A program made the translations under genes and the position numbers. Below, in pieces: positions 29,801 to 39,861 of a stretch of DNA of 64,000 nucleotides. Origin of the DNA: an uncultured Acidimicrobiaceae bacterium (lineage in GTDB: Bacteria; Actinomycetota; Acidimicrobiia; Acidimicrobiales; Ilumatobacteraceae); the NCBI GenBank assembly GCA_903919455.1, contig CAIXIJ010000045.1:1-64000 (forward strand). The letters run 5' to 3'. How positions within the stretch are numbered: the stretch's first letter is position 1; the number at the start of each line of letters is the position of its first letter. The notes below the pieces were generated by a model, which had not been told where the DNA came from, ran no database searches, and saw only the letters and a program-made list of their open reading frames with translations.

Positions 29801-31525
29801 ATGTTTCGACGGATGCACCCTCGACGCGTGGCGCTGCTGACGCTGTTGGCTGCCGTCATCGTGTCGGGACTGCCGAGCGTGGCCGAGGGCGGTGCGCCTG
29901 CAGCGGCGTCGACCCGATTGAGGGTGCAGTTGAAGTGGTACCACCAGGCCCAGTTCGCGGGTTGGTACGCAGCGCAGGATCAGGGCTACTTCGGCGAGCA
30001 GGGACTGGTGGTGGGCACCGAGCCCGGTGCGCCGGATCGCAACCCGATCGACGCCGTGAAGGACGGGTCGGCCGACGTCGCCGTCGCCTCCATGGCGCAG
30101 GCAGTGACAGCATCGACCGGCGGTCGGCGCTTCGTGAACATCGCTCAGATCTTTCAGTTGGCGGACTCCGAGTTGATCTGCAACTCGTCGATCGCCCGCC
30201 CGTCAGCGGAACAACTCGACGGCGCCACCGTGGCGGTGAGCCCCGACCGTCAGCCGGTGGTGAACGCCATGTTCCGGGCGATGTTTCCCAACGGCAGCGG
30301 AACACGCATCGTGCCACCGCAGCCCGACGTGACGGCGTTGGTCGAGGGCACCGCGGACTGCATCTGGGGCTCCGCGTTCAACGAGTACTGGCGAGCCGCC
30401 GACGCCGGACTCAGCGTGTTCACGGTCAACCCCACCGATCTGGGTGTGGTGAACATCGAGGATGGTCTGTATGTCGATGAGCGCCGCCTCGACGACTCGA
30501 CATTCCGCAGGCAGATGGTGGGCATGCTCATCGCCTTGGAGCGCGGCTGGCAGTTCGCCCGCACCAACCCCACCTCGACGGTGCAGCTCGTGCGGCAACA
30601 CAACCCGTCGCTCACCATCAGTTCCCAGCTACGCGAACTCGAATCCGTGCTGGCGTTGTTGGGTAACCGTTTCGGCTACTTCGATCCCGGCGCCTACGAG
30701 ACGTCGGATCAGTGGGGCCGACCGAACCTGCCCGCGGAACTGCGCGACGGGCTCTGGACACACGACGTGTACACCTCTGCTCGCCGAGCGCTGGGCGACC
30801 GCCCCTTCGTGACACCGCTCACACAGCACTACCTCGTGCTCATCCGCAGTACGCAGTGGTACAAGGTGCTCATCTGGTTCGGCGTGTTCGCCGCAGCGAT
30901 GTCCGGGGCCATCCTCGGGCACCGGCAGGGTTACCGAGTGTGGGGCCGCGTCGTGCTGGCCGCACTCACCGCACTGGGCGGCGGCGTGCTGCGCGATGTC
31001 ATCCTTGGCGGCAACCGCTATCCGATCCCGCTGTTGCACGACACCGCCACGCTGCTGGTGGTGTTGGCCGCCGTGGTCGTGGTGTCGCTGCTCACCCGCT
31101 TCCGCTCACTCGATCTGCTCGATCGATTTGCGGTGAATGCCGACGTCATCGGCTTTGCAATCCTCGCCATCAACGGCGCCACCATCGCCCTCATCTCCAA
31201 CGCCTCGGTCATCTGGGCTCCGATCTGCGCGGCGCTCACCGTGGCCGGTGGCGGCATCCTCAGCGACATCGTCGCTCGACGCGAACACACGCAGTTCAAG
31301 CGCGACATCTACGACGAGGTAGCCGTGGTCGGCACCTTCGCGTTGCTGGCGTTGCTCTGGGTAGCGAACCGGCACGAACACAAGCCGGTACTGGTACTGA
31401 GCTCGGTGCTCGTCGTGCTGGGCCTGTTGCTCGCAGCCCGCTTCGCCGTGCTGCGTCTCGACCTGCACTACCCCGCGAGGGGCAGTTTCACTGCGCGTCG
31501 CGCAGCTCGCGCCGAAGCTCGTTGA
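29801..31525 (+). CDS. Fusion of NMT1/THI5-like periplasmic binding domain with UPF0126/TRIC-type membrane channel
   Basis: 574 residues from the ATG at 29801 (a second ATG is at 29813). Signal peptide about residues 1-36. Residues 38-345 form an NMT1/THI5-like solute-binding domain: [41 protein letters not shown] and [11 protein letters not shown], as in periplasmic proteins for thiamine precursors, nitrate or taurine. After one helix the C-terminal part (about 355-555) has two three-helix repeats of the UPF0126/TRIC family, with the paired motifs GGGVLRD (393-399) and GGGILSD (483-489). TRIC-like bacterial proteins are trimeric channels or glycine transporters. The fusion suggests a ligand-fed or ligand-gated channel with no ATPase. 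The 3' end overlaps uvrB by 38 bases. Confidence 0.85.
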   Translation: MFRRMHPRRVALLTLLAAVIVSGLPSVAEGGAPAAASTRLRVQLKWYHQAQFAGWYAAQDQGYFGEQGLVVGTEPGAPDRNPIDAVKDGSADVAVASMAQAVTASTGGRRFVNIAQIFQLADSELICNSSIARPSAEQLDGATVAVSPDRQPVVNAMFRAMFPNGSGTRIVPPQPDVTALVEGTADCIWGSAFNEYWRAADAGLSVFTVNPTDLGVVNIEDGLYVDERRLDDSTFRRQMVGMLIALERGWQFARTNPTSTVQLVRQHNPSLTISSQLRELESVLALLGNRFGYFDPGAYETSDQWGRPNLPAELRDGLWTHDVYTSARRALGDRPFVTPLTQHYLVLIRSTQWYKVLIWFGVFAAAMSGAILGHRQGYRVWGRVVLAALTALGGGVLRDVILGGNRYPIPLLHDTATLLVVLAAVVVVSLLTRFRSLDLLDRFAVNADVIGFAILAINGATIALISNASVIWAPICAALTVAGGGILSDIVARREHTQFKRDIYDEVAVVGTFALLALLWVANRHEHKPVLVLSSVLVVLGLLLAARFAVLRLDLHYPARGSFTARRAARAEAR

Positions 31526-33506
31526 CCTCGTCGCGCAAGCGCGCGGCGTACTCGAACTTCAGCTCGGCGGCCGCCTCGTGCATCTCTTCCTCGAGCGTTT
31601 GGATGAGACGCGCCAGTTCCTGCTGCGGCAGCGTCTTCAGCTCTCGGGCCACCTTCTCGCGCTCGCGGTTCTTGCGCTGACCCTTACCGGGCACCGGCGA
31701 GGAATCGTCGGGGCGCAGGAGCGAGAGAATGTCGCCGACGGCCTTACGAATGGTCTGCGGGTTGATGCCGTGTTCGGCGTTGTACTCCAACTGCTTCTGG
31801 CGACGCACCTGTGTGGTGGTGATGGCCAGATCCATCGACCGGGTGATCTTGTCGGCGTACATCACCACCTGACCGTCCACGTTTCGCGCGGCGCGGCCGA
31901 TCATCTGAATGAGCGATGTCTCGCTGCGCAGAAACCCTTCCTTGTCGGCATCGAGGATGCAGACCAGGCTCACCTCAGGTAGGTCGAGCCCCTCGCGGAG
32001 CAGGTTGATACCCACCAGCACGTCGAACTCACCGAGCCGCAGGGCACGGAGGATTTCGATGCGTTGCACGGTGTCGATGTTGCTGTGCAGATACCGCACC
32101 CGCAGACCTTGCTCGAGCAGGTAGTCGGTGAGGTCTTCGGCCATCTTCTTGGTGAGCGTGGTGACCAGGATTCGGTCGCCCTTGGTGATGCGTTCGTTGA
32201 CCATCTCCATCAGGTCGTCGATCTGGCCCTTGGTGGGCTTCACGATGACCTCGGGGTCCACCAGGCCGGTGGGCCGCACGATCTGCTCGACCACCTGGCT
32301 GCTGTGCTGCAGCTCGTACGCACTGGGCGTAGCCGACATGAACACGCACTGGTTGATGCGCTCGATGACTTCTTCGAACCGCAGCGGCCGGTTGTCGCGG
32401 GCGCTGGGCAGACGGAACCCGTAGTCGACCAACTCGTCCTTGCGGCGCAGGTCGCCGAGGTACTGGCCATGCAACTGCGGCACTGCCACGTGGCTCTCGT
32501 CGATGACCAACAGGAAGTCGTCGGGGAAGTAGTCGAGCAGAGTGAACGGTGGTTCGCCGGTGGATCGGCCGTCGATGTGCATGGAGTAGTTCTCGATGCC
32601 GTTGCAGTACCCGACCTCCTGCATCATCTCCAGGTCGTACTGGGTGCGCATGCGCAGTCGCTGCGCCTCGAGCAGTTTGCCGTTGGCCTCGAACCATGCC
32701 AGCCGCTCTTGCAGCTCTGCTTCGATACCGATGACGGCCTTGCGCATGCGTTCGTCGCCGGCCACGTAGTGCGTGGCGGGGAACACCAGGATCTCGCTGT
32801 GCTCGGCGAGTGTTTCGCCGGTGAGTGGGTCGACCGTGGTGATGCGATCCACCGTGTCGCCGAACATCTCGATGCGCAACACCGACTCTTCGTACGACGG
32901 ATGGATTTCGATGGTGTCGCCACGCACACGAAACTTGCCGCGCCCCAACGCAATATCGTTGCGATCGAACTGCAGGTCCACCAGACGACGCAGAATGCTG
33001 CGCATGTCGTAGTCGACGCCGGTGTGCAACTCCAGCAGTTGCCCCTTGTACTCGGCGGGATCGCCCATGCCGTAGATGCAGCTGACCGACGCGACCACAA
33101 TGGTGTCGCGACGGGTGAGCAGCGCTGCGGTGGCCGAGTGGCGAAGCCGATCGATCTCGTCGTTGATGGACGAGTCCTTCTCGATGTAGGTATCGCTGGA
33201 GGCGATGTAGGCCTCGGGTTGGTAGTAGTCGTAGTAGCTGACGAAGTACTCCACCCGGTTGTTCGGGAAGAACTCCTTCATCTCCTGTGCCAACTGCGCA
33301 GCGAGCGACTTGTTGGGCGCGAGGATGAGTGTGGGCTTCTGGGTGGACTCGATGGTCCAGGCGATGGTGGCGCTCTTACCCGAACCGGTAATGCCCAGCA
33401 GCGTCTGGAAACGATCGCCACGGGTGATGCCCTCGGAGAGATGAGCGATTGCCGTTGGCTGGTCGCCGGCCGGCGCGAATTCGGAGACCACCTTGAACTC
33501 GGACAC
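31488..33506 (-). CDS. uvrB: Excinuclease ABC subunit UvrB
   Basis: 672 residues from GTG at 33506, preceded by AGGA at about 9 bases; this matches the usual 660-680 residues. DNA helicase-like subunit that verifies damage. Walker [17 protein letters not shown], the strand-separating beta-hairpin [11 protein letters not shown], the ATP/DNA motifs SATPSAYEL and [13 protein letters not shown], and a C-terminal UVR motif ([20 protein letters not shown]) that contacts UvrC. A perfect SOS box lies just upstream. Farther upstream ATGs would overlap that box and are rejected. Confidence 0.97.
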   Translation of the reverse strand: MSEFKVVSEFAPAGDQPTAIAHLSEGITRGDRFQTLLGITGSGKSATIAWTIESTQKPTLILAPNKSLAAQLAQEMKEFFPNNRVEYFVSYYDYYQPEAYIASSDTYIEKDSSINDEIDRLRHSATAALLTRRDTIVVASVSCIYGMGDPAEYKGQLLELHTGVDYDMRSILRRLVDLQFDRNDIALGRGKFRVRGDTIEIHPSYEESVLRIEMFGDTVDRITTVDPLTGETLAEHSEILVFPATHYVAGDERMRKAVIGIEAELQERLAWFEANGKLLEAQRLRMRTQYDLEMMQEVGYCNGIENYSMHIDGRSTGEPPFTLLDYFPDDFLLVIDESHVAVPQLHGQYLGDLRRKDELVDYGFRLPSARDNRPLRFEEVIERINQCVFMSATPSAYELQHSSQVVEQIVRPTGLVDPEVIVKPTKGQIDDLMEMVNERITKGDRILVTTLTKKMAEDLTDYLLEQGLRVRYLHSNIDTVQRIEILRALRLGEFDVLVGINLLREGLDLPEVSLVCILDADKEGFLRSETSLIQMIGRAARNVDGQVVMYADKITRSMDLAITTTQVRRQKQLEYNAEHGINPQTIRKAVGDILSLLRPDDSSPVPGKGQRKNREREKVARELKTLPQQELARLIQTLEEEMHEAAAELKFEYAARLRDEVNELRRELRDAQ

Positions 33507-33524
33507 GTAGGCAATCCTAGCCGC

Positions 33525-33538
33525 CGAACGCATGTTCG
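33525..33538. promoter_or_regulatory. SOS (LexA) box upstream of uvrB
   Basis: CGAACgcatGTTCG is a perfect inverted repeat matching the actinobacterial/Gram-positive LexA site CGAAC-N4-GTTCG. It sits 19 bases upstream of the uvrB GTG and 18 bases upstream of the divergent GNAT gene, so both could be damage-inducible. Confidence 0.9.
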
Positions 33539-33555
33539 TCATCTAGCATCGGGCT

Positions 33556-34566
33556 GTGATCACCACCACCCGCCTCCACATTCGGATGATGCGCGATGCA
33601 GATGCGCCGGTGATTGCCGAGTACCGCAGCGACCCACAGATCGCGCTCTACCAGGACTGGATGATGCCCTACACACTGGAGATGGCGCGTGCCCGTCTGG
33701 CGGAACAGGCCCATCGCTCCGGCGTCACCGAAGGTCACTGGATCCAGCTCGCCATCGAACGTGACGGCGAGGTGGTGGGCGACCTCGCCTGCCACCTGCA
33801 TTCGGGTGGCCGTATCGCCGAGATCGGCTACACCCTGCGCGCCGAATTCCATGGCAACGGCTACGCCACCGAGGCCGCAGGGGCCCTGATCGACCACCTA
33901 CTGGCCACCACCGACGTGCATCGCATCGAGGCCAGCCTCGACCCCGAGAACGTGGCCTCCATGCGCGTTCTTGAAGCGGTGGGCATGCAGTTCGAGAGCC
34001 TCAGCCTCCAGAGCTATGCGATGCGCGGCGGCTACGTCGACGACATGCGTTACGCCATGTCGCGCAACGATCGGACGGCGTGGTCGGCCCGCCCTCGCCA
34101 CGCCCCGACGGAGGTGTCGTTCGCCCCCATCACTGCCGACGACTCGCATCTGTGGGCAACCCTGCGCACCCATCGCTCGCAGGAGCGGTTCGTTGCGCCG
34201 ATGGCGAAGAGTTTCCGCAATGCGTTGTTTCCCGAGGTGGTCGATGGCGCCCCAGTGAGGCCATGGATGCGCGGCGTTCTGGCCGACGGCGAGCGCGCAG
34301 GATTTGTGATGCTCGCCGATGTCACGCCACACCATCCAGAGGCGTACCTGTGGCGGTTGCTGATCGATCGCATGCACCAACGCCGTCACATCGGCATCGC
34401 AGTCATCGACCTCGTCAGGTCGCACCTCCATGCCCAGGGGCATCGCAGCCTGCTGACCAGCTGGATCGACGGGCCCGGTAGCCCTCGCCGGTTCTACGAG
34501 ATGCTCGGCTTCCAACCCACCGGCAATGTGCTCGACGGCGAGGTGGAGGCACGGCTCACTTGGTGA
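33556..34566 (+). CDS. Tandem GNAT-domain acetyltransferase
   Basis: 336 residues, GTG start. The N-terminal GNAT domain (about residues 1-175, RimJ/RimL-like) has the acetyl-CoA loop EFHGNGYATEAAGALIDHLL and VASMRVLEAVGMQFE. A second, more diverged GNAT domain follows (about 185-330), with LIDRMHQRRHIGIAVIDLV as its acetyl-CoA loop and SPRRFYEMLGFQPTG at its end. The acceptor substrate is unknown. It is divergent from uvrB across a shared SOS box and overlaps coaE by 11 bases at the 3' end. Confidence 0.85.
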   Translation: MITTTRLHIRMMRDADAPVIAEYRSDPQIALYQDWMMPYTLEMARARLAEQAHRSGVTEGHWIQLAIERDGEVVGDLACHLHSGGRIAEIGYTLRAEFHGNGYATEAAGALIDHLLATTDVHRIEASLDPENVASMRVLEAVGMQFESLSLQSYAMRGGYVDDMRYAMSRNDRTAWSARPRHAPTEVSFAPITADDSHLWATLRTHRSQERFVAPMAKSFRNALFPEVVDGAPVRPWMRGVLADGERAGFVMLADVTPHHPEAYLWRLLIDRMHQRRHIGIAVIDLVRSHLHAQGHRSLLTSWIDGPGSPRRFYEMLGFQPTGNVLDGEVEARLTW

Positions 34567-35179
34567 GCGTGAAGTCGGGTGGCAGCTGCGGCAACGTCTG
34601 CAGCCACTCCCACAGCGCATCGATCTGCGGCTCCAGCGCTGCCAGGTCGCCGGAGTTGTCCACCACGAACCCTGCAGTCGCGAGCCGAGCCTGCCGTGTG
34701 GACTGCTTGCCGATGCGTGCCATCGCATCGCCCTCGTCGAAGCCGCGGAACTGCACCAATCGCTGCACCTGCGTCTCCACCGGCACGTCGACCACGATGA
34801 CACCTTGCAGACCCTCGCGAGGGTTCTCGGTGAGCAGCGGAATGTCCATCACCACGATGTGATCGGTGGGCAATTCAGCCATCACCCGACGGTTCATCTC
34901 GGCACCAACTGCTGGGTGCACGATGGCGTTGAGCGCCTTGAGTGCCTCAGGGTCGGCGAATGCAACGGCGGCGACGGCGGCACGGTTCAGCGAGCCGTCG
35001 GCAGCGATGACCTCGGGGCCGAACCTGTCGGCCATCGCCTGCAGCACCGGCGAACCCGGCTGCTGCACGTCTCGCACCACGGCATCCGCATCGACGATGA
35101 CGGCACCGCGAGCCGCCAGCGCAGCGCTGACGGTCGATTTGCCCGAGCCAATACCACCGGTGAGTCCGACCAGGATCAT
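34556..35179 (-). CDS. coaE: Dephospho-CoA kinase
   Basis: 207 residues from the ATG at 35179. Last step of coenzyme A synthesis: 3'-phosphorylation of dephospho-CoA. P-loop GLTGGIGSGKSTVSAALAA, the family's DADAVVRDVQQPGSP block, HPAVGAEMNRRV (conserved HP), DIPLLTEN and VVDVPVETQVQRL followed by the lid RGFDEGDAMARIGKQ. It keeps its ancestral position between rpsA and uvrB. Confidence 0.95.
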   Translation of the reverse strand: MILVGLTGGIGSGKSTVSAALAARGAVIVDADAVVRDVQQPGSPVLQAMADRFGPEVIAADGSLNRAAVAAVAFADPEALKALNAIVHPAVGAEMNRRVMAELPTDHIVVMDIPLLTENPREGLQGVIVVDVPVETQVQRLVQFRGFDEGDAMARIGKQSTRQARLATAGFVVDNSGDLAALEPQIDALWEWLQTLPQLPPDFTLTK

Positions 35180-35223
35180 GAGCGTCACCGTAGTGGAGCG
35201 TCCCAGGTCAGTAACATCCCACT

Positions 35224-36999
35224 GTGGCTGATGACTTCGTGGAACGGCGGGCGACACCGCGGACCGAAGGCCAAGAGCACCACGGCGTCAGTTGGCCCCT
35301 GGTCGAGCGCCGCCAGACCGACGGCCAAGCTCCTGACGGCGTGGATCGACGCGGCGACCGGCACTTCAGTGCCGCCGCTGCTCCGCCCACCCTTCAGGCC
35401 GCACCACTGTGGCCATTCCGCCTCGCCGCCCTGACGGGCGCGTTGGTGCGAGCCGTGCCCGAGATCTCGCGCGGCAACATTGGCCTCGCCGTCATCACGT
35501 CGCTGGCCGTGGTGTTCACCGCGGCCATGTGCCGGTGGCCGGCGCCGTACCGCAACGATCAGACCACCCGGCGCCGCATCGTCGGGGAACAGGTCCTGAA
35601 CACCGCTGCCGTGCTGCTCAGCGGCGCCTGGGCATCACCCTTCGTGCTCTTCTTCGTGCCCACCGGCATGCTCGCCGGTTTCGCCGCAGGTGCGCTGTAC
35701 AGCACCTACATCGCCGCCGCAGCGGTCTCCATTGTCACCGTGCAGTACATCGGCGTCGAAGGCGTGGCCCATGGACTGCAGGACGGTGCACTCTGGGCAG
35801 GTCTGCTCGGCCTGGTCGCCTTCACCAGCGGTCTTGCTCATCGCGCTGCTGCCGACGCGGCGAAGCAGCAGGAGCGAGCGATGGACCGTGTGAGTCGGCT
35901 CTCGGAGGCCAACTCGCTGCTGTTCTCACTCCAGCGGGTGGCGCAGACGCTGCCGGCCTCGCTGGATCTCGAAGAGGTGATGGACACCACGGTCGGCCGA
36001 TTGCGCTCGATGGTGGAACACGACGCGTTGGTCGTGTACCTGCTGGACAACGCCACGCAGACCATGGAGCCGTCGCGGATGAGTGGCGTCGCGAAGGCCC
36101 GCCCCTACCCGATCGGCGAATTGCCCAAGGGTTTGCAGTTGGCCCTCGACTCGCCCAAGACGGTTCGCCTCGACGACCTCCACTCCGACCAAGGCATTTC
36201 CGCTGGCGCCCAGTCGGGGCTCTACGCGGCGCTCCGGGCCCGCGGTGCGCTCGTGGGCATGCTCGCCGTGGAGTCAGAGAAGCCCTCCGCATTCGGCCAG
36301 CAGCAGGCAGAGGTGGTGCACGGCCTCACCGAACCATTCGGCATCGCCATCGACAACGCTCGCATGTTCCTGCGCATCGCCACACTGGCGGCAGATGAAG
36401 AACGCAAGCGCATCGCCCGCGACCTGCACGACCACGTCGGCTCATCGCTGGCCCTGATCGGTTTCGAGGTCGACCGAGCTATCACCATGACCACGCACGG
36501 CGACGACGTGGAACCCGTGTTGCGCGAGCTGCGCCAGCAGGTGTCGGCCGTGGTCACCGACGTGCGCGAGACGCTCTACGACCTGCGCACCGACGTATCG
36601 GATACCTACGATCTCAGCGACACGGTGCGGGGGTTCCTGGCCCGCGTCCAGCAGCGCAGCGGCCTCGCCACCACCGCCGACATGCAGATCGGCGAGCGGC
36701 TGCCGCTGGTACTGGAACGCGAGCTCTGGCAGATCATCCGCGAGTCCATCGTGAACGCGGAACGACACGCCAAAGCCACCAATTTGGTGGTCACCGGCCG
36801 GCGAACCGGCGAGCGCATCACGTTCTCCGTGCGCGACGATGGTGTCGGCCTCGACGCAACGAAGGCTCGCCCCGACAGCTACGGGCTGATGGGCATGCGC
36901 GAGCGTGCCAACCGTCTTGATGCCGAACTCAGCCTGCGCACCCTGCCCACCGGCGGATCCGAAATGCGCATCGAACTCACCGAAGGAAGCTCCAACTGA
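35224..36999 (+). CDS. Membrane sensor histidine kinase (GAF, HisKA_3, HATPase)
   Basis: 591 residues, GTG start. A polar N-terminus (1-60) is followed by four to six membrane helices (about 65-205), a GAF domain (about 235-385), a HisKA_3 dimerisation/phosphoacceptor helix ERKRIARDLHDHVGSSLALI (phosphorylated H402) and a HATPase_c domain with N-box IIRESIVNAERHA and G-boxes RDDGVGLD and YGLMGMRERA. This NarX/LiaS/DegS-like layout matches the LuxR-type response regulator encoded immediately downstream (the stop and ATG share one base, TGATG). The signal sensed is unknown. Confidence 0.93.
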   Translation: MADDFVERRATPRTEGQEHHGVSWPLVERRQTDGQAPDGVDRRGDRHFSAAAAPPTLQAAPLWPFRLAALTGALVRAVPEISRGNIGLAVITSLAVVFTAAMCRWPAPYRNDQTTRRRIVGEQVLNTAAVLLSGAWASPFVLFFVPTGMLAGFAAGALYSTYIAAAAVSIVTVQYIGVEGVAHGLQDGALWAGLLGLVAFTSGLAHRAAADAAKQQERAMDRVSRLSEANSLLFSLQRVAQTLPASLDLEEVMDTTVGRLRSMVEHDALVVYLLDNATQTMEPSRMSGVAKARPYPIGELPKGLQLALDSPKTVRLDDLHSDQGISAGAQSGLYAALRARGALVGMLAVESEKPSAFGQQQAEVVHGLTEPFGIAIDNARMFLRIATLAADEERKRIARDLHDHVGSSLALIGFEVDRAITMTTHGDDVEPVLRELRQQVSAVVTDVRETLYDLRTDVSDTYDLSDTVRGFLARVQQRSGLATTADMQIGERLPLVLERELWQIIRESIVNAERHAKATNLVVTGRRTGERITFSVRDDGVGLDATKARPDSYGLMGMRERANRLDAELSLRTLPTGGSEMRIELTEGSSN

Positions 37000-37622
37000 T
37001 GACCACTGTCGTACTCGTCGATGACCACACCATGCTCCGCCAGGGGCTCCGCCGCGCGCTCGAGAGTGAGGGGGTGAAGGTGCTGGGCGAGGCCAGCGAT
37101 GGCGACGAGGGCGTGAAGATCGCCCTCGCCACGAAGCCCGATGTGGTGCTCATGGACGTGTCGATGCCCGGCACCGACGGCATCGAGGCCACCAAGAAGC
37201 TGGTGGGCGCCGACAACCGCATGCGCGTCGTGATGCTCACCATGCACATCGACCGCGAGGTCATCGATCGGGCCATCAAGGCCGGCGCCGTGGGTTACCT
37301 CACCAAGGACGCATCCATCAGTGAGGTTCTCGAAGCCATCCGGCTGGCCGCGAACGGCGACCGGCCGATGTCGCCGCGTCTCGCCGCGGCGATGCTCACC
37401 GAGGTGCACAAGGAGACCGAGCAGATCATCAGCCAGCGCGAGGAAGAGGTGCTGCAGCTGGTGGCCGACGGTCTGGGCACCACCGAGATCGCCGAGAGGC
37501 TCTACATCAGCCAGAAGACGGTGAAGAACCACCTGGCCAGCATCTACGAGAAGCTGAACGCCCGCGACCGCACGCAAGCGGTGCTGATGGCTGTGAAGAT
37601 GGGCATCGTCAAGCTCACCTGA
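36999..37622 (+). CDS. LuxR/NarL-family response regulator
   Basis: 207 residues. Receiver domain with acidic pocket VLVDDHTMLRQGLRRAL and phosphoacceptor D53 in VVLMDVSMPGTDG; switch residues VMLTMH and the Lys in GYLTKDAS. The C-terminal LuxR-type HTH is ISQREEEVLQLVADGLGTTE with IAERLYISQKTVKNHLASIY (about residues 143-190). It is translationally coupled to the upstream kinase, so the pair forms a complete two-component system inserted between coaE and rpsA. A bidirectional hairpin follows 27 bases downstream. Confidence 0.95.
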   Translation: MTTVVLVDDHTMLRQGLRRALESEGVKVLGEASDGDEGVKIALATKPDVVLMDVSMPGTDGIEATKKLVGADNRMRVVMLTMHIDREVIDRAIKAGAVGYLTKDASISEVLEAIRLAANGDRPMSPRLAAAMLTEVHKETEQIISQREEEVLQLVADGLGTTEIAERLYISQKTVKNHLASIYEKLNARDRTQAVLMAVKMGIVKLT

Positions 37623-37649
37623 GCCGCATCGCAATGTACGAAAACGCTG

Positions 37650-37680
37650 AAGGGGCACGGACCGATGGTCCGTGCCCCTT
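37650..37680 (-). terminator. Strong intrinsic terminator shared by rpsA and the response regulator
   Basis: A perfect 14-bp stem (AAGGGGCACGGACC at 37650-37663 with GGTCCGTGCCCCTT at 37667-37680) with a 3-base loop lies between the convergent stops of rpsA (37699) and the response regulator (37622). On the minus strand it is followed by CAGCGTTTTCG; on the plus strand there is no U-run. It therefore serves mainly rpsA but can act in both directions. Confidence 0.85.
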
Positions 37681-37698
37681 CGAGTTGATCGTGTGAGA

Positions 37699-39048
37699 TC
37701 AGGCTTCTTCGGCCGGAGCCTCAGCGGGAGCCTCGGCCTCAGCGGCGGCAGCCGCAGCAGCGGCGGCCTCGGCAGCGGCTTCGGGGTTCGCCTCGTAGTA
37801 CTCGGCCCATGCGGCCTCGCGCTCGGCGTCGTCCTGGCCGGCAGCCCAGTTGCCGTGCTCGTCGATCTCGAAGTGCTGGCGGTACTCCTCGGCCAGCTCG
37901 CCACCTTCGGCGGCCTGCTTGATCGAGAGGCTGATGCGGCGACGGGCGAGGTCGAGATCGATGATCTTCACCCACAGCTCCTCGCCGGGGGTGACGACCT
38001 GCTCGGGAGCATCCACGTGGTGCGTCGACATTTCCGAGATGTGCACGAGACCTTCGATGCCATCGCCCACCTGCACGAAACCGCCGAACGGCACGAGCTT
38101 GGTGACACGGCCATAGACCAGCTGGCCGACCTCGTGGGTGGAGGCGAACTCCTGCCACGGATCCTGCTGGGTGGCCTTCAGCGAGAGGCTGATGCGCTCG
38201 CGGTCGAAGTCGACATCGAGCACCTGCACGGTGACCTTGTCGCCCACGGCCACCACGGCACCCGGGTGATCCACGTGCTTCCACGACAGCTCGCTGACGT
38301 GGATGAGGCCGTCCATACCGCCGAGGTCGACGAATGCACCGAACGACACGACGCTGCTGACGACACCCTCGCGGACTTCGCCCGGCTTGAGGTTCACCAG
38401 GAAGCTGTCGCGGCTTTCCTTCTGCGTCTCTTCGAGATACGCACGACGGCTGAGCACCACGTTGTTGCGGTTCTTGTCGAGCTCGATGATCTTGGCCTGC
38501 ACGTTCTTGCCCACGTACGGCTGGAGGTCGCGCACACGGCGCAGTTCCACCAGCGAGGCGGGGAGGAAGCCACGCAGACCGATGTCGACGATGAGACCAC
38601 CCTTGACGACCTCGATGACCGGACCCTCGACCATGCCATCGGCTTCCTTGATCTTCTCGATGGTGCCCCACGCACGTTCGTACTGGGCACGCTTCTTCGA
38701 GAGGACCAGGCGGCCTTCCTTGTCTTCCTTGGTGAGCACCAGCGCTTCGACCGAATCGCCGAGCGAGACGATCTCGCTGGGATCCACGTCGTTGCGGATG
38801 CTCAGCTCGCGAGCGGGGATGACGCCCTCGCTCTTGTAGCCGATGTCGAGCAGCACTTCGTCCTTGTCGACCTTCACCACCGTGCCGTGGACGAGCTGAC
38901 CGTCCTGGACATCGACCATGGTGCCGGAAATGGCTTCGGCGAATGACATGCCGAGGTCGTCGGAGACGATCTCGCGGGGGGTGTAGTTGCCCTCTTCATC
39001 GAAGGTGCCGTAGGCACTGGTTGCGGAGGGGGTCTGAGTATCGGACAA
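37699..39048 (-). CDS. rpsA: 30S ribosomal protein S1
   Basis: About 449 residues from TTG at 39048; another TTG at 39069 would add seven residues, and no ATG fits the N-terminus. Four S1 RNA-binding repeats, in order: [59 protein letters not shown] and [19 protein letters not shown]. Actinobacterial S1 typically has four to five repeats, against six in Escherichia coli. The C-terminal tail is an Ala/Glu-rich low-complexity segment ([19 protein letters not shown]). S1 helps the ribosome bind leadered mRNAs. It is in the ancestral position between coaE and polA. Confidence 0.95.
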   Translation of the reverse strand: MSDTQTPSATSAYGTFDEEGNYTPREIVSDDLGMSFAEAISGTMVDVQDGQLVHGTVVKVDKDEVLLDIGYKSEGVIPARELSIRNDVDPSEIVSLGDSVEALVLTKEDKEGRLVLSKKRAQYERAWGTIEKIKEADGMVEGPVIEVVKGGLIVDIGLRGFLPASLVELRRVRDLQPYVGKNVQAKIIELDKNRNNVVLSRRAYLEETQKESRDSFLVNLKPGEVREGVVSSVVSFGAFVDLGGMDGLIHVSELSWKHVDHPGAVVAVGDKVTVQVLDVDFDRERISLSLKATQQDPWQEFASTHEVGQLVYGRVTKLVPFGGFVQVGDGIEGLVHISEMSTHHVDAPEQVVTPGEELWVKIIDLDLARRRISLSIKQAAEGGELAEEYRQHFEIDEHGNWAAGQDDAEREAAWAEYYEANPEAAAEAAAAAAAAAEAEAPAEAPAEEA

Positions 39049-39131
39049 GGGACGATCGCTTTCGGACAAGGACCTAGAGATCCGGCGGATTCCGGACCCG
39101 GGCAGGATAGCAGCGATCCTTCCCGCTGCCA

Positions 39132-39854
39132 TCAGGCGCGTCGGGCGAGCACCAGGAACTCGGCGGTCTCCACAGTGGGCACTGCCAGCACATATGCACC
39201 CGGTTCCACACTGTGGATGGCGGTCACTGTGAGGCCGGCGGTGCGGCACAGCAGGCGCAGTTCGCGGGGCGTGTAGCAACCGGTCCACAGATCCACGGTC
39301 TTGGAAACGCCGGTTTCACTGCGTACTTCTGTGTGTTCGTGGTTCACGCCCGTGTCGGCATCAAAGGTGGACTGGCCCTCCCCTTCCCCGTCGAAGTACT
39401 TCACCGCGAAGTAGGCGTTGAAGGCGCTCAGCGCCAACTGTCCACCCGGTCGCAGCGCCCGAGCCATGCCGCCGAGCACCCGTTCGTCGTCGCCATTTGC
39501 CGTCATCAGGCCAAAAGCGCCCTGGCATAGGCAGATCACGACGTCGAATTCGCTGTCGAATGCAAGGTCGCGAGCGTCGAGTCGTTCGAACGTGGCGCCG
39601 TCGGGAGCGGTTTCGAAGGCGAGATCGACGAACCGTTGGGCGATGTCGATGCCGTGCACGATGAGACCTCGGCGGGCGAGTTCATGAGCGTGCCGACCGG
39701 GCCCGCACCCCACGTCGAGCACCCGCATGCCGGGCTGCAGGGCCAGCGCCTCCATGAGGAAGTCGACCTCCTGCACCGTGCCCTTGGTGAACGAGTACCG
39801 CAGATAGGCGCTACCGAGGTGGTCGGCGATGGGTTCGAACCAGTGTTGGCTCAT
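39132..39854 (-). CDS. SAM-dependent methyltransferase (class I)
   Basis: 240 residues from the ATG at 39854. SAM-binding motif RVLDVGCGPGRHAHELARRG (about residues 45-65), acidic strand-2 end VHGIDIAQRFVD, FDVVICLCQGAFGLM (motif IV) and ALRPGGQLALSAFNAYF (motif VI). Methyltransf_25-like. It lies 7 bases downstream of polA on the same strand, and rpsA follows after a gap of 83 bases, so it is probably part of the polA transcript. The substrate is not deducible. Confidence 0.87.
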   Translation of the reverse strand: MSQHWFEPIADHLGSAYLRYSFTKGTVQEVDFLMEALALQPGMRVLDVGCGPGRHAHELARRGLIVHGIDIAQRFVDLAFETAPDGATFERLDARDLAFDSEFDVVICLCQGAFGLMTANGDDERVLGGMARALRPGGQLALSAFNAYFAVKYFDGEGEGQSTFDADTGVNHEHTEVRSETGVSKTVDLWTGCYTPRELRLLCRTAGLTVTAIHSVEPGAYVLAVPTVETAEFLVLARRA

Positions 39855-39861
39855 CGCCGAA

